Of a stretch of DNA of 64,000 bases, positions 16,322 through 25,315 are shown piece after piece. This DNA comes from Parvibaculum sp002684405 (GTDB lineage Bacteria > Pseudomonadota > Alphaproteobacteria > Parvibaculales > Parvibaculaceae). The notes beneath the pieces are model-generated. The model made no database searches. It had not been told where the DNA came from and saw only the letters and a list, made by a program, of their open reading frames with translations. A program made the translations under genes and the position numbers. Each line of letters begins with the position of its first letter. Position 1 is the stretch's first letter. Location: assembly GCA_965140395.1 (NCBI GenBank), contig OZ223206.1:248001-312000 (forward strand), read 5' to 3'.

Positions 16322-18976
16322 ATGAAAAATGAAGACCCCCGCACCATCCGCCTTGCCGAATACACGGCGCCCGCCTTTCTGATCGACGAAGTGGCGCTCG
16401 ACGTTTCGCTCGATCCCAAGGCGACGCGGGTGCACTCAAAGCTGACCGTGCGCCGGAACCCGGACAGCAAGAACGCCGACGCCCCCCTCGTACTGGACGG
16501 GGAGAAGCTGACGCTTCACGAGGTGAAGCTGAACGGCGAGACGGTGAGCCCGAACGCCTATCAGGTAGACGACGCCCAGCTCACCCTGTTCGATGCACCG
16601 GAAGGACCCTTCACGCTCGAAATCGCAACGACTTGCGCGCCGGAGGAGAATACGGCGCTGACCGGGCTCTATCTTTCGAGCGACATCTATTGCACGCAAT
16701 GCGAGGCGCAGGGCTTCCGCCGTATCACCTATTTCCCGGACCGCCCGGATGTGATGGCGGTCTATCGCACGCGCATCGAGGCCAACAAGGCCGATGCGCC
16801 GGTGCTGCTGTCCAACGGCAATCTGGAAGCGAGCGGCGATCTGGACGGCGGGCGGCATTTCGCGGAATGGCACGACCCCTTCCCCAAGCCCTCCTATCTC
16901 TTCGCTCTGGTGGGCGGCAAGCTCGACCATGTGGAAGACACCTTCACCACCATGTCGGGCCGCGAGGTGACGCTTCGCATCTATGTGGAGCCCGGCAATG
17001 AAGACCGCTGCGCCTATGCGATGGAAGCGCTGAAGCGTTCCATGAAATGGGATGAGGAGCGTTTCGGCCGCGAATACGACCTCGGCATCTTCATGATCGT
17101 CGCGGTAAGCGCCTTCAATATGGGCGCGATGGAGAACAAGGGTCTCAACGTCTTCAACGACAAATACATCCTTGCCCGCGCCGAGACCGCGACGGATGCC
17201 GACTACGCGGCGATCGAGGCGATCATCGCGCATGAATATTTCCACAACTGGACCGGCAACCGCATCACCTGCCGCGACTGGTTCCAGCTCTGCCTGAAGG
17301 AAGGCCTCACCGTCTTCCGCGACCAGGAATTCACCTCCGACATGCGCTCGCGTCCGGTGAAGCGTATCTCCGACGTGAAGCTCCTTCGCGCGCATCAGTT
17401 CCCCGAAGATGGCGGCCCGCTTGCGCATCCCGTCCGGCCCGACGCCTATATCGAGATCAACAACTTCTACACGGCAACCGTTTATGAGAAGGGCGCAGAG
17501 CTTTGCCGCATGATCCATACGCTGGCCGGGCCGGAACGCTTCCGCAAAGGCATGGACCTTTATTTCGAGCGGCATGACGGCGAAGCGGCGACGGTGGAGG
17601 ATTTCGTTACTTCGCTTGCCGATGGCGCAGGGCTGGACCTCGGCCAGTTCATGCGCTGGTACAGCCAATCGGGCACGCCGGAGGTGCTCGCGTCGGGCAA
17701 TTACGATGCAACCCGGAAAAGCTACACGCTGACGCTGAGCCAGGTCTGCCAGCCGACGCCGGGCCAGCCCAAAAAGGCGCCCTATCACATCCCCGTCGCC
17801 ATGGGGCTCGTGGGGCCGGACGGCCATGACATTCCCCTGCAGCTTCAGGGCGAGGACGCGCCCGTCGGCACATCGCGCGTGCTGAACCTGACCGCGCAGG
17901 AACAGACCTTCCATTTCACCAACGTGCCCGCAAAGCCGGTGCCGTCGCTGCTGCGCGGGTTTTCCGCGCCGGTGAAGCTCAATGCCAATCTCAAGGAACG
18001 CGACCTCATGTTCCTGATGACGCATGACAGCGACCCGTTCAACCGCTGGGAGGCGGCACAGCGCTACGCAACGGGCCTGCTGATCGGGCTTGTCGGCGCA
18101 CAGGCCAGTGGCGAGAAGAACCGTCAGGGGACGGCCTTTGCCGAAATGATCCGGTCCCTGCTCGCCGACAGCTCGCTCGACCCCGACTATGTGGCGCAGA
18201 TGATCGTCCTGCCGAGCGAGCAGACGATTGCGCAAACGATCGGCAAGGATGTCGACCCGGACGCGATCCACGCGGCGCGGGAAACATTGCGCGGCTCCAT
18301 CGCGGCGCAGCTTCGCGATGAGTTTGCGGCAGCCTATGAGGCCTTCCGGGTGGACGGGCCCTACTCGCCCGATGCCGACCATGCCGGCCGCCGGAGCCTG
18401 CGCAATGCCTGCCTTGCCTATCTGGCCGCTGTGCCGGGCTCGCGCGAGGGCGTCACGCTTGCCCTCACGCATTACAGGCAGGCGAGCAATATGACGGATG
18501 CGATGGCCGCGCTCGGCGTTCTCGCCAATGTGGACGGGCCTGAGCATGACGAAGCGCTCGCCGACTTCTATGAACGCTGGAAAGACAACCACCTCGTCGT
18601 GGACAAATGGCTCACCCTGCAGGCGCTCTCCACCCGGCCGGATACGCTGGCCCAGGTGAAGCGCCTCACCAACCATGCGGCATTCAATGTCAAAAGCCCC
18701 AACAAGGTCCGCGCCCTCATTACGAGCTTCGCGGCGGCCAACCAGGTTCGCTTCCACGCCGCGGATGGCGAAGGCTACGAGTTCGTCGCGGACAAGGTTC
18801 TCGAACTCGACCGGCTGAATCCGCAGGTGGCGGCGCGGATGCTCGGCAGCTTCAAAAGCTGGCGGCAGTTCGAGGGCGGACGCCGGGCCAGAATGGAAGC
18901 GGCATTGAAGCGCATTGCGGAAACCGAAGGCCTCTCGCGCGATGTCTATGAAATCGCGACCAAAACGCTCGCCTGA
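16322..18976 (+). CDS. pepN: aminopeptidase N (M1 metallopeptidase)
   Basis: A cytoplasmic zinc aminopeptidase of 884 residues, the usual length for the E. coli PepN group, which removes N-terminal residues during peptide turnover. The exopeptidase motif GAMEN is at 268-272, the zinc ligands are His304 and His308 in HEYFHNW and Glu327 in KEGLT, and the proton-donating tyrosine lies in NNFYTATVYEKGAELCRM. The C-terminal helical domain ends in the ARMLGSFKSWRQFEGGRR region typical of PepN. It is followed by a likely terminator at 18978-19015, so it is monocistronic. Confidence 0.96.
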   Translation: MKNEDPRTIRLAEYTAPAFLIDEVALDVSLDPKATRVHSKLTVRRNPDSKNADAPLVLDGEKLTLHEVKLNGETVSPNAYQVDDAQLTLFDAPEGPFTLEIATTCAPEENTALTGLYLSSDIYCTQCEAQGFRRITYFPDRPDVMAVYRTRIEANKADAPVLLSNGNLEASGDLDGGRHFAEWHDPFPKPSYLFALVGGKLDHVEDTFTTMSGREVTLRIYVEPGNEDRCAYAMEALKRSMKWDEERFGREYDLGIFMIVAVSAFNMGAMENKGLNVFNDKYILARAETATDADYAAIEAIIAHEYFHNWTGNRITCRDWFQLCLKEGLTVFRDQEFTSDMRSRPVKRISDVKLLRAHQFPEDGGPLAHPVRPDAYIEINNFYTATVYEKGAELCRMIHTLAGPERFRKGMDLYFERHDGEAATVEDFVTSLADGAGLDLGQFMRWYSQSGTPEVLASGNYDATRKSYTLTLSQVCQPTPGQPKKAPYHIPVAMGLVGPDGHDIPLQLQGEDAPVGTSRVLNLTAQEQTFHFTNVPAKPVPSLLRGFSAPVKLNANLKERDLMFLMTHDSDPFNRWEAAQRYATGLLIGLVGAQASGEKNRQGTAFAEMIRSLLADSSLDPDYVAQMIVLPSEQTIAQTIGKDVDPDAIHAARETLRGSIAAQLRDEFAAAYEAFRVDGPYSPDADHAGRRSLRNACLAYLAAVPGSREGVTLALTHYRQASNMTDAMAALGVLANVDGPEHDEALADFYERWKDNHLVVDKWLTLQALSTRPDTLAQVKRLTNHAAFNVKSPNKVRALITSFAAANQVRFHAADGEGYEFVADKVLELDRLNPQVAARMLGSFKSWRQFEGGRRARMEAALKRIAETEGLSRDVYEIATKTLA

Positions 18977-18977
18977 C

Positions 18978-19015
18978 CTTCGCTGGTTCATGCGTGATCC
19001 AACTAGCGAAGTTTT
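18978..19015 (+). terminator. probable terminator of pepN
   Basis: Arms CTTCGCT (18978-18984) and AGCGAAG (19005-19011) with an additional GTT/AAC pairing inside and a tetraT directly after the stem. The loop is long, so strength is moderate. Confidence 0.6.
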
Positions 19016-19073
19016 ACCGAAATGGCGCTATCCTTGCCCGTAACGTCTGTGGACTGAGTCCCATTTGCATCGG

Positions 19074-19089
19074 TTAATGAAAAGTTAAC
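19074..19089 (+). promoter_or_regulatory. CtrA-type binding box TTAA-N7-TTAAC
   Basis: TTAA at 19074-19077 and TTAAC at 19085-19089 are separated by exactly 7 nt, a full match to the consensus known for the cell-cycle regulator CtrA. It lies 82 nt upstream of the ATG of the PleC/DivJ-like kinase, a suitable place for a promoter element. Confidence 0.65.
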
Positions 19090-19170
19090 GCGTAGCTATG
19101 GACAAAGACCTGCCCAACCCGAATCATCAGCCTCAAGCAATTGATTCGGAACGGCTAACGGGCAAAAGCC

Positions 19171-21015
19171 ATGGCGGACGCCAGCACCGGCAGACATGAA
19201 ACGATGGGTGGGATCGGCGACCGGCCTGACCGGTGGCGGTCCTCGCTACAGCGGAACGGATGGCTTGGCATGTCTTCTGGAAAAGTCGCCCGGCTTCTGC
19301 TCGCCCTTTCCGGGGTCGGGCTTGTCGCGCTCAATGTCGCCCTATATCTCGACGAGGGCCTCTCGCGCACACTCGTCTTTTCGGGCCTCCTTTCGGCCGG
19401 CTATGTAGCGCTTGCCTGGCTCCTCGTTCATCTGCGCGAGAGCAAGCTGGAAGCGGAAGCTGCGCTGGTGGAGAACCAGCAGCGCTTCGACATGGCGTTT
19501 GCCGGTGCGCGCTGCGGGATCTGGGACTGGGACCTGACGGAAAACCGGGTCTACTGGTCGGCGGCGATGTTCGACATGGTCGGCCTCAAGCAGCCCTCGC
19601 GGCGTATGTCGCCCAATGAAGTGAAAGCGCTGACGCATCCGGACGATCTCAAGGCCATCGACGACATCATGCAGGCGGCGAGCCGCCCTTCCCGTTCCTA
19701 CGACACCGATTTCCGGCTGAAGCATGCCGACGGTTCATGGGTCTGGGTTCATGCCAAGGGCCAGGTCTGGGGCGGCGGCAGGCTGGCGAGCGAACGGCTT
19801 GTCGGCATCACCATCGACATCACAGAACAGAAGCTCGCCGAAAAGCGCGTCTCGGAGGCGAATGAGCGCCTGCGCGACGCCATCGAGAGCATCGGCGAGG
19901 CCTTTGTGCTGTGGGACGGCGACAACAAGTTGGTGACGTCCAACAGCAAGTTCGCCGAATTTCTCGACCTGCCGGAAAGCGATGTGGAGCCGGGCGTCAC
20001 CCTTGCCGATCTGATGGCGCGCGCCTCGGTGGCGGAAAGCTGGCCGCAGCCCGGCTCGGGCCGCAATGAAAGCGTGCGCGAAATCCATCTTCCCAGCGGG
20101 CGCTGGTTGCAGATCAGCGAGCGCGTCACCAAGGATGGCGGTCATGTGAATGTCGGCACCGACATTACCGACATCAAGACGCAGGAAGCGCAGCTCACCG
20201 AAAGCAAGGGCGAGCTGGAGCGCACGGTGCGCGACCTTGAGACTTCGCGCCATAAGCTGCAGGAGCAGGCCCGCCAGCTCGTGGATCTCGCCGAGAAATA
20301 CGCCGTCGAAAAGACGCGCGCGGAAACGGCGAACCGCTCCAAGTCGGAATTCCTCGCCAATATGAGCCATGAGCTGCGTACGCCGCTCAATGCGATCATC
20401 GGCTTTTCGGAGATGATGGAGTCGGAGCTTTTCGGCCCGCTCGGCGCGCCGAAATATCACGAGTACACGAAGGACATCAAAGGCTCCGGCCAGCACCTGC
20501 TCGAACTCATCAACGACATTCTGGATATGTCGAAGATCGAGGCGGGCCGGATGACGCTGGAAAAGGAAGACCTCGATATCGACGAAGTGCTGGGCGAGTC
20601 CTTGCGCCTGGTCAGCGGCCGCGCCGAAGAGGCCGACCTCAAGATCGTCAACGAAGTCTCGGCCCTGCCCCATGTGCAGGCGGACAAGCGCGCCGTGAAA
20701 CAGGTGCTGCTCAACCTCCTCTCCAATGCGGTGAAGTTCACGCAGGCCGGCGGCAGCATTCACGTTACCGGCACGACGGGGAACGGGATGCTCACCATTG
20801 CGGTGCGCGACACGGGCATCGGCATTCCCTCCAGTGCGCTCGCCAAGATCGGGCGTCCTTTCGAGCAGGTAGAAAGCCAGCACAACAAGACGCACAAGGG
20901 CACGGGCCTTGGCCTTGCCCTGTCGCGCTCGCTGGTGGAAATGCATGGTGGCGAACTCGACATCGACAGCATCGAGGGCGTCGGCACGACAGTGAGCTTC
21001 ACGCTGCCGCTCTGA
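19171..21015 (+). CDS. PAS-domain sensor histidine kinase of PleC/DivJ type
   Basis: A 614-residue membrane kinase. Two membrane helices (about 38-60 and 66-87) are followed by a PAS domain (about 100-225, ending in ITIDITEQK), a PAS_7-like domain (about 235-340, FVLWDGDNKLV), a coiled coil and the HisKA/HATPase core. The phosphoacceptor is His400 in NMSHELRTPLN, and the sequence after it (IIGFSEMMESELFGPLG, YTKDIKGSGQHLLELINDILDMSKIEAGR) matches the dimerisation helix of PleC/DivJ kinases that act on DivK. N, G1 and G2 boxes are intact (NLLSNAVKF, DTGIGI, GTGLGL). There is no fused receiver. The CtrA box upstream suggests feedback with the cell-cycle circuit. The start is uncertain (ATG 19270 possible). 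Confidence 0.88.
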   Translation: MADASTGRHETMGGIGDRPDRWRSSLQRNGWLGMSSGKVARLLLALSGVGLVALNVALYLDEGLSRTLVFSGLLSAGYVALAWLLVHLRESKLEAEAALVENQQRFDMAFAGARCGIWDWDLTENRVYWSAAMFDMVGLKQPSRRMSPNEVKALTHPDDLKAIDDIMQAASRPSRSYDTDFRLKHADGSWVWVHAKGQVWGGGRLASERLVGITIDITEQKLAEKRVSEANERLRDAIESIGEAFVLWDGDNKLVTSNSKFAEFLDLPESDVEPGVTLADLMARASVAESWPQPGSGRNESVREIHLPSGRWLQISERVTKDGGHVNVGTDITDIKTQEAQLTESKGELERTVRDLETSRHKLQEQARQLVDLAEKYAVEKTRAETANRSKSEFLANMSHELRTPLNAIIGFSEMMESELFGPLGAPKYHEYTKDIKGSGQHLLELINDILDMSKIEAGRMTLEKEDLDIDEVLGESLRLVSGRAEEADLKIVNEVSALPHVQADKRAVKQVLLNLLSNAVKFTQAGGSIHVTGTTGNGMLTIAVRDTGIGIPSSALAKIGRPFEQVESQHNKTHKGTGLGLALSRSLVEMHGGELDIDSIEGVGTTVSFTLPL

Positions 21016-21110
21016 GCGTCACTTCTTTTTTGCGACACAGCATTGGCCGTTTCCCGCCCGGCACGTTAGGTTGCGCTCGCCCTTCGAGTTTCGAAAAAGA
21101 TGAGGAAGCG

Positions 21111-21395
21111 ATGACGCAGGAACGGCAGGCCTCCCGGCAACGCAGCTTTTCAATCCACGTCGGCCACGAGCAGATCGTGATCGAGCGCACTTACGAAGTC
21201 GTCAGTATTGTGAACGACTTCATGGTCGGCGCCTGGTTCCTCGCGGGCAGCATTCTCTTCTTCTGGGCAGAGACCACTTACGACGGCACATGGCTTTTCG
21301 TGATCGGCAGTGCGCAGCTTCTCATCCGCCCCGCGATCCGGCTCGCGCGCCACATCCATCTCGGACGCAGCACGCCGAGCTATTCGCAGTGGTAA
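21111..21395 (+). CDS. YrhK-like small membrane protein
   Basis: A 94-residue protein with a short polar N-terminus and two hydrophobic segments (about 38-58 and 63-80). The core YEVVSIVNDFMVGAWFLAGSILFFW matches the YrhK-like domain, a family without known function. The start at 21111 follows gaggaagcg; the longer frame from 21030 has no such site. It lies about 95 nt after the kinase gene and converges with the glutamine-synthetase-like gene with a 9-nt gap. Confidence 0.8.
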   Translation: MTQERQASRQRSFSIHVGHEQIVIERTYEVVSIVNDFMVGAWFLAGSILFFWAETTYDGTWLFVIGSAQLLIRPAIRLARHIHLGRSTPSYSQW

Positions 21396-21404
21396 GCGTA
21401 CCGC

Positions 21405-22802
21405 CTACAGATACCAGTCATATTCCAGTGCGGAGATTTCGCTGTTGAACTTGTCGTATTCGAGGATCTTCGTCTCGGCATAGACGTCGACATATTCCGC
21501 GCCGAAATATTCCCGCATCGGCTCCGAATTTCGCAGGCGCTTCAATGCGCTCGGCAGATAGAACGGAATATTCTCGTCCACGATATCGCAGGCATTCCCC
21601 TCCGCCGGGGCGCCGGGATCGCATTTGTTGACGATGCCATAGTGGATGCCCGCCAGAATGGCCGCGACGACGAGATAGGGGTTGGCGTCCGCACCCGTCA
21701 CGCGATGCTCGATGCGGCGCGCATGCGCAGGCCCGTTCGGCACGCGGAAGGCGACGGAACGGTTGTTGTAGCCCCAGCTCGCATTGACCGGCACAAAAAG
21801 GTTCGGCCCGAAGCGGCGATAGGAATTGAGGTTCGGCGCGAAGATCGCCATGGAGTCCGCGAGCAGCTCCTGCACTCCCCCAATCGCGTGACGCAGCGTG
21901 TCGGACCCGTCATCGGCGCCATTGTCGAAGACATTGTTGCCCTGCTCGTCCTGCACCGACACATGGACATGCATGCCATTGCCGGTCTGATCGGGGAAAG
22001 GCTTGGCCATGAAGCTCGACACGAAGCCGTGCTTGCGCGTGATGGCGCCGATGAGATTTCGCAGCATCACCGCGTGGTCGCAAGCAACCAGCACATCGCT
22101 TTCATGATTCAGGTTGATCTCGTACTGGCCGGGCGCGAACTCCGCCGTGGCGCCGGAGGCCGGCACGCCCTGCGCGGCGGCGGCTTCGTCGATTTCCTTC
22201 AACAGCCCCATAAAGCCGTCAAGTTCCGTGATGCCGTAAACCTCATTGGCGGTTTCGCGCATCCCGGTCGCCGGATTGATCGGCGCCTGCGGCCTGCCCT
22301 TCGCATCGTTGGTCTTGTCGAGCACATAGAACTCGAATTCGCAGGCGATGGTCGCGTGGAGGCCGAGTTCGGCGAGCTTGTCCTTCACCCTGGCAAGCAC
22401 ATTGCGCGGCTCCAGCCAGAGCGGCGAGCCGTCCTTGCCCTGCATGGTCATCAGCACCTGGGCCTGCTTCATCGAGGCCCATGGCACCGGCACGATGGAG
22501 CCGGACAGAGGAAAGCTTTCCGCATCGGGGTCGCCGTCGGAAAAGCCCATGCCGAGAATGTCTTCATTCACCCCGGTCACATCGAAGAAATAGATCGATT
22601 GCGGCATCTGGATACCGCCGGTGAACACCTTGTCCGCCTCTTCGGAGGGAAAGCGTTTGCCGCGAACTGTGCCGCACATGTCCACGAAGATGGCGTCGAG
22701 ATAGTCGATCTCGCCATTCTCCTGGATGAATTTCTCGTATTCGGCCAGCGTTGCCAGACGCGTTTCGGCGGCCGGGGTGGACGTCTTCTTTCGATCACTC
22801 AT
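21405..22802 (-). CDS. glutamine synthetase family protein, gamma-glutamylpolyamine synthetase-like
   Basis: A 465-residue ATP-grasp-like GS-fold protein. The beta-grasp N-terminus has IDYLDAIFVDMCGTVRGKR, the ATP/metal segment includes CEFEFYVLD, EFAPGQYEINL and the NGMHVHVS motif, and the C-terminus has NPYLVVAAILAGIHYGI. The form resembles PuuA-type gamma-glutamylputrescine synthetases rather than GlnA: the adenylylated tyrosine loop of GlnA-I is not evident. It ligates glutamate to an amine. The gene lies 14 nt behind an FAD oxidase of PuuB type, so together they would start polyamine or other amine catabolism through gamma-glutamyl intermediates. The amine is unknown. Confidence 0.87.
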   Translation of the reverse strand: MSDRKKTSTPAAETRLATLAEYEKFIQENGEIDYLDAIFVDMCGTVRGKRFPSEEADKVFTGGIQMPQSIYFFDVTGVNEDILGMGFSDGDPDAESFPLSGSIVPVPWASMKQAQVLMTMQGKDGSPLWLEPRNVLARVKDKLAELGLHATIACEFEFYVLDKTNDAKGRPQAPINPATGMRETANEVYGITELDGFMGLLKEIDEAAAAQGVPASGATAEFAPGQYEINLNHESDVLVACDHAVMLRNLIGAITRKHGFVSSFMAKPFPDQTGNGMHVHVSVQDEQGNNVFDNGADDGSDTLRHAIGGVQELLADSMAIFAPNLNSYRRFGPNLFVPVNASWGYNNRSVAFRVPNGPAHARRIEHRVTGADANPYLVVAAILAGIHYGIVNKCDPGAPAEGNACDIVDENIPFYLPSALKRLRNSEPMREYFGAEYVDVYAETKILEYDKFNSEISALEYDWYL

Positions 22803-22816
22803 AAAAAACCCAAAGG

Positions 22817-24163
22817 TCAGAGGTCAGTCCAGCGATAGTAGCTGAGAGCCCCCCTCAGATACCAGCGCCGCAACGCCGCAAAGGGGATGAGGCCGGGTTC
22901 CCCCCGGAAAGGCGCGGGTAAATCGCTTTCCGAAGCTTTTCCGGCGATAAGGCAGGCGGCCATGCGGCCCGCCCAGGGGGCGGCGGACACCCCGTCTCCA
23001 TGATAGCCGAGCGCGGCCAGCGCCGTCCGGTCGTTCTCCATATAGGCGATGGAGGGGGTCAGGCGGCGCGTCATGCAGACGAAACCACGCCAGTAATGGG
23101 TGGTTTCCACCTCTGCCCATGCCGGAAACACCTCGCCGAGGCGTTTTTCCATCCAGCGGCGCATGACCGCCCCGTCCTCCGGCCTGCCCGTCAGGTCGCC
23201 CCGCGAGCCGAAGAGGAACCGATTGTCCGGCAGCATGCGGTAATAGAAAAGCAGGCTCCGCGTGTTGGAACAGGGCCGCTCCGTCCGCCATTTCTGCGCC
23301 AGCCTTTCGCCCTCGGTGAGAGGACGGGTGACGATGATGTTGGACAGAACCGGCACCAGCCGCTTTTCAAGGCGGCGGTCGAGAGCCGGACGGATGAAGC
23401 CATTGGTGGCCAGGATGACCTTGCGGGCGCGCAATGTGCCGCCCGGCGTGACCAGATGGTGCCAGCCGTCATGCTTTTCCCAGCTTTCGACATTGCTGTT
23501 GCCATGCAGTTTCGCGCCGTGCCGGGCCGCCGCCGCGGCCAGCCCCCGGGCAAAGCGCAGGGGCTGCAGCCCGAAGCCTACCGGGTCGAAGGCAGCGCCG
23601 AACTGTTCGGTGGAATCATATTGGCTGGCGGCCACTTCTTCCCGGCTCATCAGCCGGGCCTGAATACCAAAGCCGTCGCGCCAGAGGCGGACTTCCTCTT
23701 CCAGCTCCCGGAAGCGCTTTTCGTCATGGGCGACATGCAGCGTGCCGTCGCCTTGCGGGCTGTAGTCTATCCCCTCGTCCCGCGCCAGCGCCTGAACGAG
23801 CTCCACCGCCTCGACCTGCGAGGAGATGAAGCGCCGTGCTTCCGCCTTTCCGAAACGTGAAATCAGTTCGCCAAGCCCCAGCCCGGTGGGCTGCAAGGCG
23901 CAGAAGCCGCCATTGCGGCCCGAGGCGCCCCAGCCGAGCGGCCCCGTCTCAAGCAGGCGAACGTCTACATGGTGATCGCGGGCAAGATGCAGCGCGGCGG
24001 AAAGCCCGGTATAGCCGCCGCCGATGATGGCGACGTCGCACGTCGCCTCTGCTTCGCTGAAAGCGCCGCTATCGACGCCCGCTGCGAGAGGGGGTGCCTC
24101 TTCTTCCCAGAAACTCCCCACCGGAACGGCGGGGTCATACATACTCGAATGATACCAGCTCAT
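22817..24163 (-). CDS. FAD-dependent oxidoreductase of the D-amino acid oxidase / PuuB family
   Basis: A 448-residue DAO-type flavoprotein. The dinucleotide motif is DVAIIGGGYTGLSAALHLA (about residues 44-62), followed by GPLGWGASGRNGGF, which is the hallmark of PuuB-like gamma-glutamylputrescine oxidoreductases (in related enzymes this region carries FAD-contacting residues). The C-terminal part has GYHGDGVSAAPWAGRMAA, typical for the family. It would oxidise a gamma-glutamylated amine to the aldehyde with O2 or a quinone as acceptor. It is first in a two-gene unit with the glutamine-synthetase-like gene. Two ATG starts (24163, 24142) are possible. Confidence 0.87.
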   Translation of the reverse strand: MSWYHSSMYDPAVPVGSFWEEEAPPLAAGVDSGAFSEAEATCDVAIIGGGYTGLSAALHLARDHHVDVRLLETGPLGWGASGRNGGFCALQPTGLGLGELISRFGKAEARRFISSQVEAVELVQALARDEGIDYSPQGDGTLHVAHDEKRFRELEEEVRLWRDGFGIQARLMSREEVAASQYDSTEQFGAAFDPVGFGLQPLRFARGLAAAAARHGAKLHGNSNVESWEKHDGWHHLVTPGGTLRARKVILATNGFIRPALDRRLEKRLVPVLSNIIVTRPLTEGERLAQKWRTERPCSNTRSLLFYYRMLPDNRFLFGSRGDLTGRPEDGAVMRRWMEKRLGEVFPAWAEVETTHYWRGFVCMTRRLTPSIAYMENDRTALAALGYHGDGVSAAPWAGRMAACLIAGKASESDLPAPFRGEPGLIPFAALRRWYLRGALSYYRWTDL

Positions 24164-24224
24164 GCGTGTGAGCTTAGCGCAGACACACGAGCCCGTCTTA
24201 CATCAATTTGCGGAAAGAGACCTG

Positions 24225-24755
24225 TCAGTGATCGTCGTCGTCATCGTCCCGGTCCCAGCGGCGATGGCGGTCTTCGCCGATCTTTTTGGCAACATGCTTT
24301 CGCTGCTCCGGCGTCATCTTTTCGAGCGTGTTGATGAAAGAGGTCTGGCCGATCTCGCGCACCTTATCCATCGGCGCGTCTATTTCCGCCATTGCCGCGC
24401 GCACCTTGCCGCCGTCGAAGGGTTCGGCGGCAATCGCGTCCGCCAACGCCTTGCGACCGCTTCCCGCCTTGCGCAGAAAAGGCCTCATCTCACGGAAACT
24501 CTCCCGCATGGACTGGCGCAGCATTTTGCGATCCTGGGGCGGCAACTCCCGCAAGGCACCGAAAATCCCGTGACGCGGTGCCCCTTCTCTCAATCCATCG
24601 GGGGCCTGCCCCGACCGCCAATGAAACACAAGCGGCGAGGCGATCACGGCGATCAGGAAAATATTCAGCGCTGCGGAGGCGAGAAAAGCGGGCCCGAGCC
24701 ATCGGCGCTGTTTCGGGGACGAACCGGTATCGGTCTGCGGGTTCATATCGCTCAT
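24225..24755 (-). CDS. periplasmic metal-sensor-like membrane protein (CnrX/heavy-metal resistance family)
   Basis: About 176 residues. A single membrane helix (about 20-40) places the rest in the periplasm. The outer part is a helical hairpin with LRELPPQDRKMLRQSMRESFREMRP and FINTLEKMTPEQRKHVAKKIGEDRH, the pattern of the heavy-metal resistance/CnrX-ZraP superfamily (the LTPEQR-like motif is typical). It ends in a strongly acidic tail of six Asp and a His that could bind divalent cations. The start at 24755 overlaps the anti-sigma stop by ATGA, with gagga 9 nt upstream, indicating translational coupling. Role inferred: periplasmic input or Spy-like chaperone for the sigma/anti-sigma pair. 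Confidence 0.75.
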   Translation of the reverse strand: MSDMNPQTDTGSSPKQRRWLGPAFLASAALNIFLIAVIASPLVFHWRSGQAPDGLREGAPRHGIFGALRELPPQDRKMLRQSMRESFREMRPFLRKAGSGRKALADAIAAEPFDGGKVRAAMAEIDAPMDKVREIGQTSFINTLEKMTPEQRKHVAKKIGEDRHRRWDRDDDDDDH

Positions 24756-25288
24756 TGGGTCCATTCCTCGATATAGCTCGGATCAGCCAGCGCGATCGCG
24801 ATCAGCTGGTCATCGGTAGAGTCCGTCGTCGCGGCAGCGGTGGTCGTCGCGCCGCCATTCGTCGCGATCGGGCTGATGCCGGTGGAGGTGCCCAGCGCAA
24901 TCCCGAGCACCAGCGAGGCCGCCAGCGCGCCCGCGGGGAAGGCGGAGGAGCCATAAGGCCAGAGCGCGGCGGCGATACCGCGCAGCCCGCCGCCCTTCTT
25001 CGCCCGGCCGGCCTCGCGCCGCGCTTGCGGCAATTCTTTCGGCATTTCTCTGGGGCGCGCGGCCATCAGCCGTTCCACCAGTTCTGTGGACGGTTCCTCG
25101 ACGGGCGCCGCGTTCAAAAGCGTATCCAGCGCCCGCGCGTCCTCCAGCAGCCGCCTTGCCTCGGCGGAAGCGGCGATCAGGTCGCGCGCGGCCTGCCGCT
25201 CGCCAGCGGGCCAGCCTGCCTCATCCGCACCATAGGCGGAGAGCAGCTCGTCGAGGCGTTCCAATGTCATCGGTCCAGCGTTCATCAT
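24752..25288 (-). CDS. putative membrane anti-sigma factor
   Basis: A 178-residue protein with a cytoplasmic N-terminal helical region (MTLERLDELLSAYGADEAGWPAGER), one membrane segment around residues 115-135 (FPAGALAASLVLGIALG) and a short threonine/alanine-rich periplasmic tail ending in IEEWTQ. Position (directly after the ECF sigma gene), topology and size fit an anti-sigma factor. The zinc HxxxCxxC motif of ZAS-type anti-sigmas is absent. It overlaps the CnrX-like gene by 4 nt. The YGADEAGWP segment near the start recurs in alphaproteobacterial proteins placed next to ECF sigmas, as far as I recall. Confidence 0.72.
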   Translation of the reverse strand: MMNAGPMTLERLDELLSAYGADEAGWPAGERQAARDLIAASAEARRLLEDARALDTLLNAAPVEEPSTELVERLMAARPREMPKELPQARREAGRAKKGGGLRGIAAALWPYGSSAFPAGALAASLVLGIALGTSTGISPIATNGGATTTAAATTDSTDDQLIAIALADPSYIEEWTQ

Positions 25289-25315
25289 TTCAACATCCCG
25301 TGGGCGGCCTGTATC

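Noticed and set aside
16436..18991. 851-codon open frame on the minus strand opposite pepN
   Set aside because: It mirrors the codon structure of pepN, shows no family motif and is rich in Arg/His as expected for an antisense shadow in GC-rich DNA.
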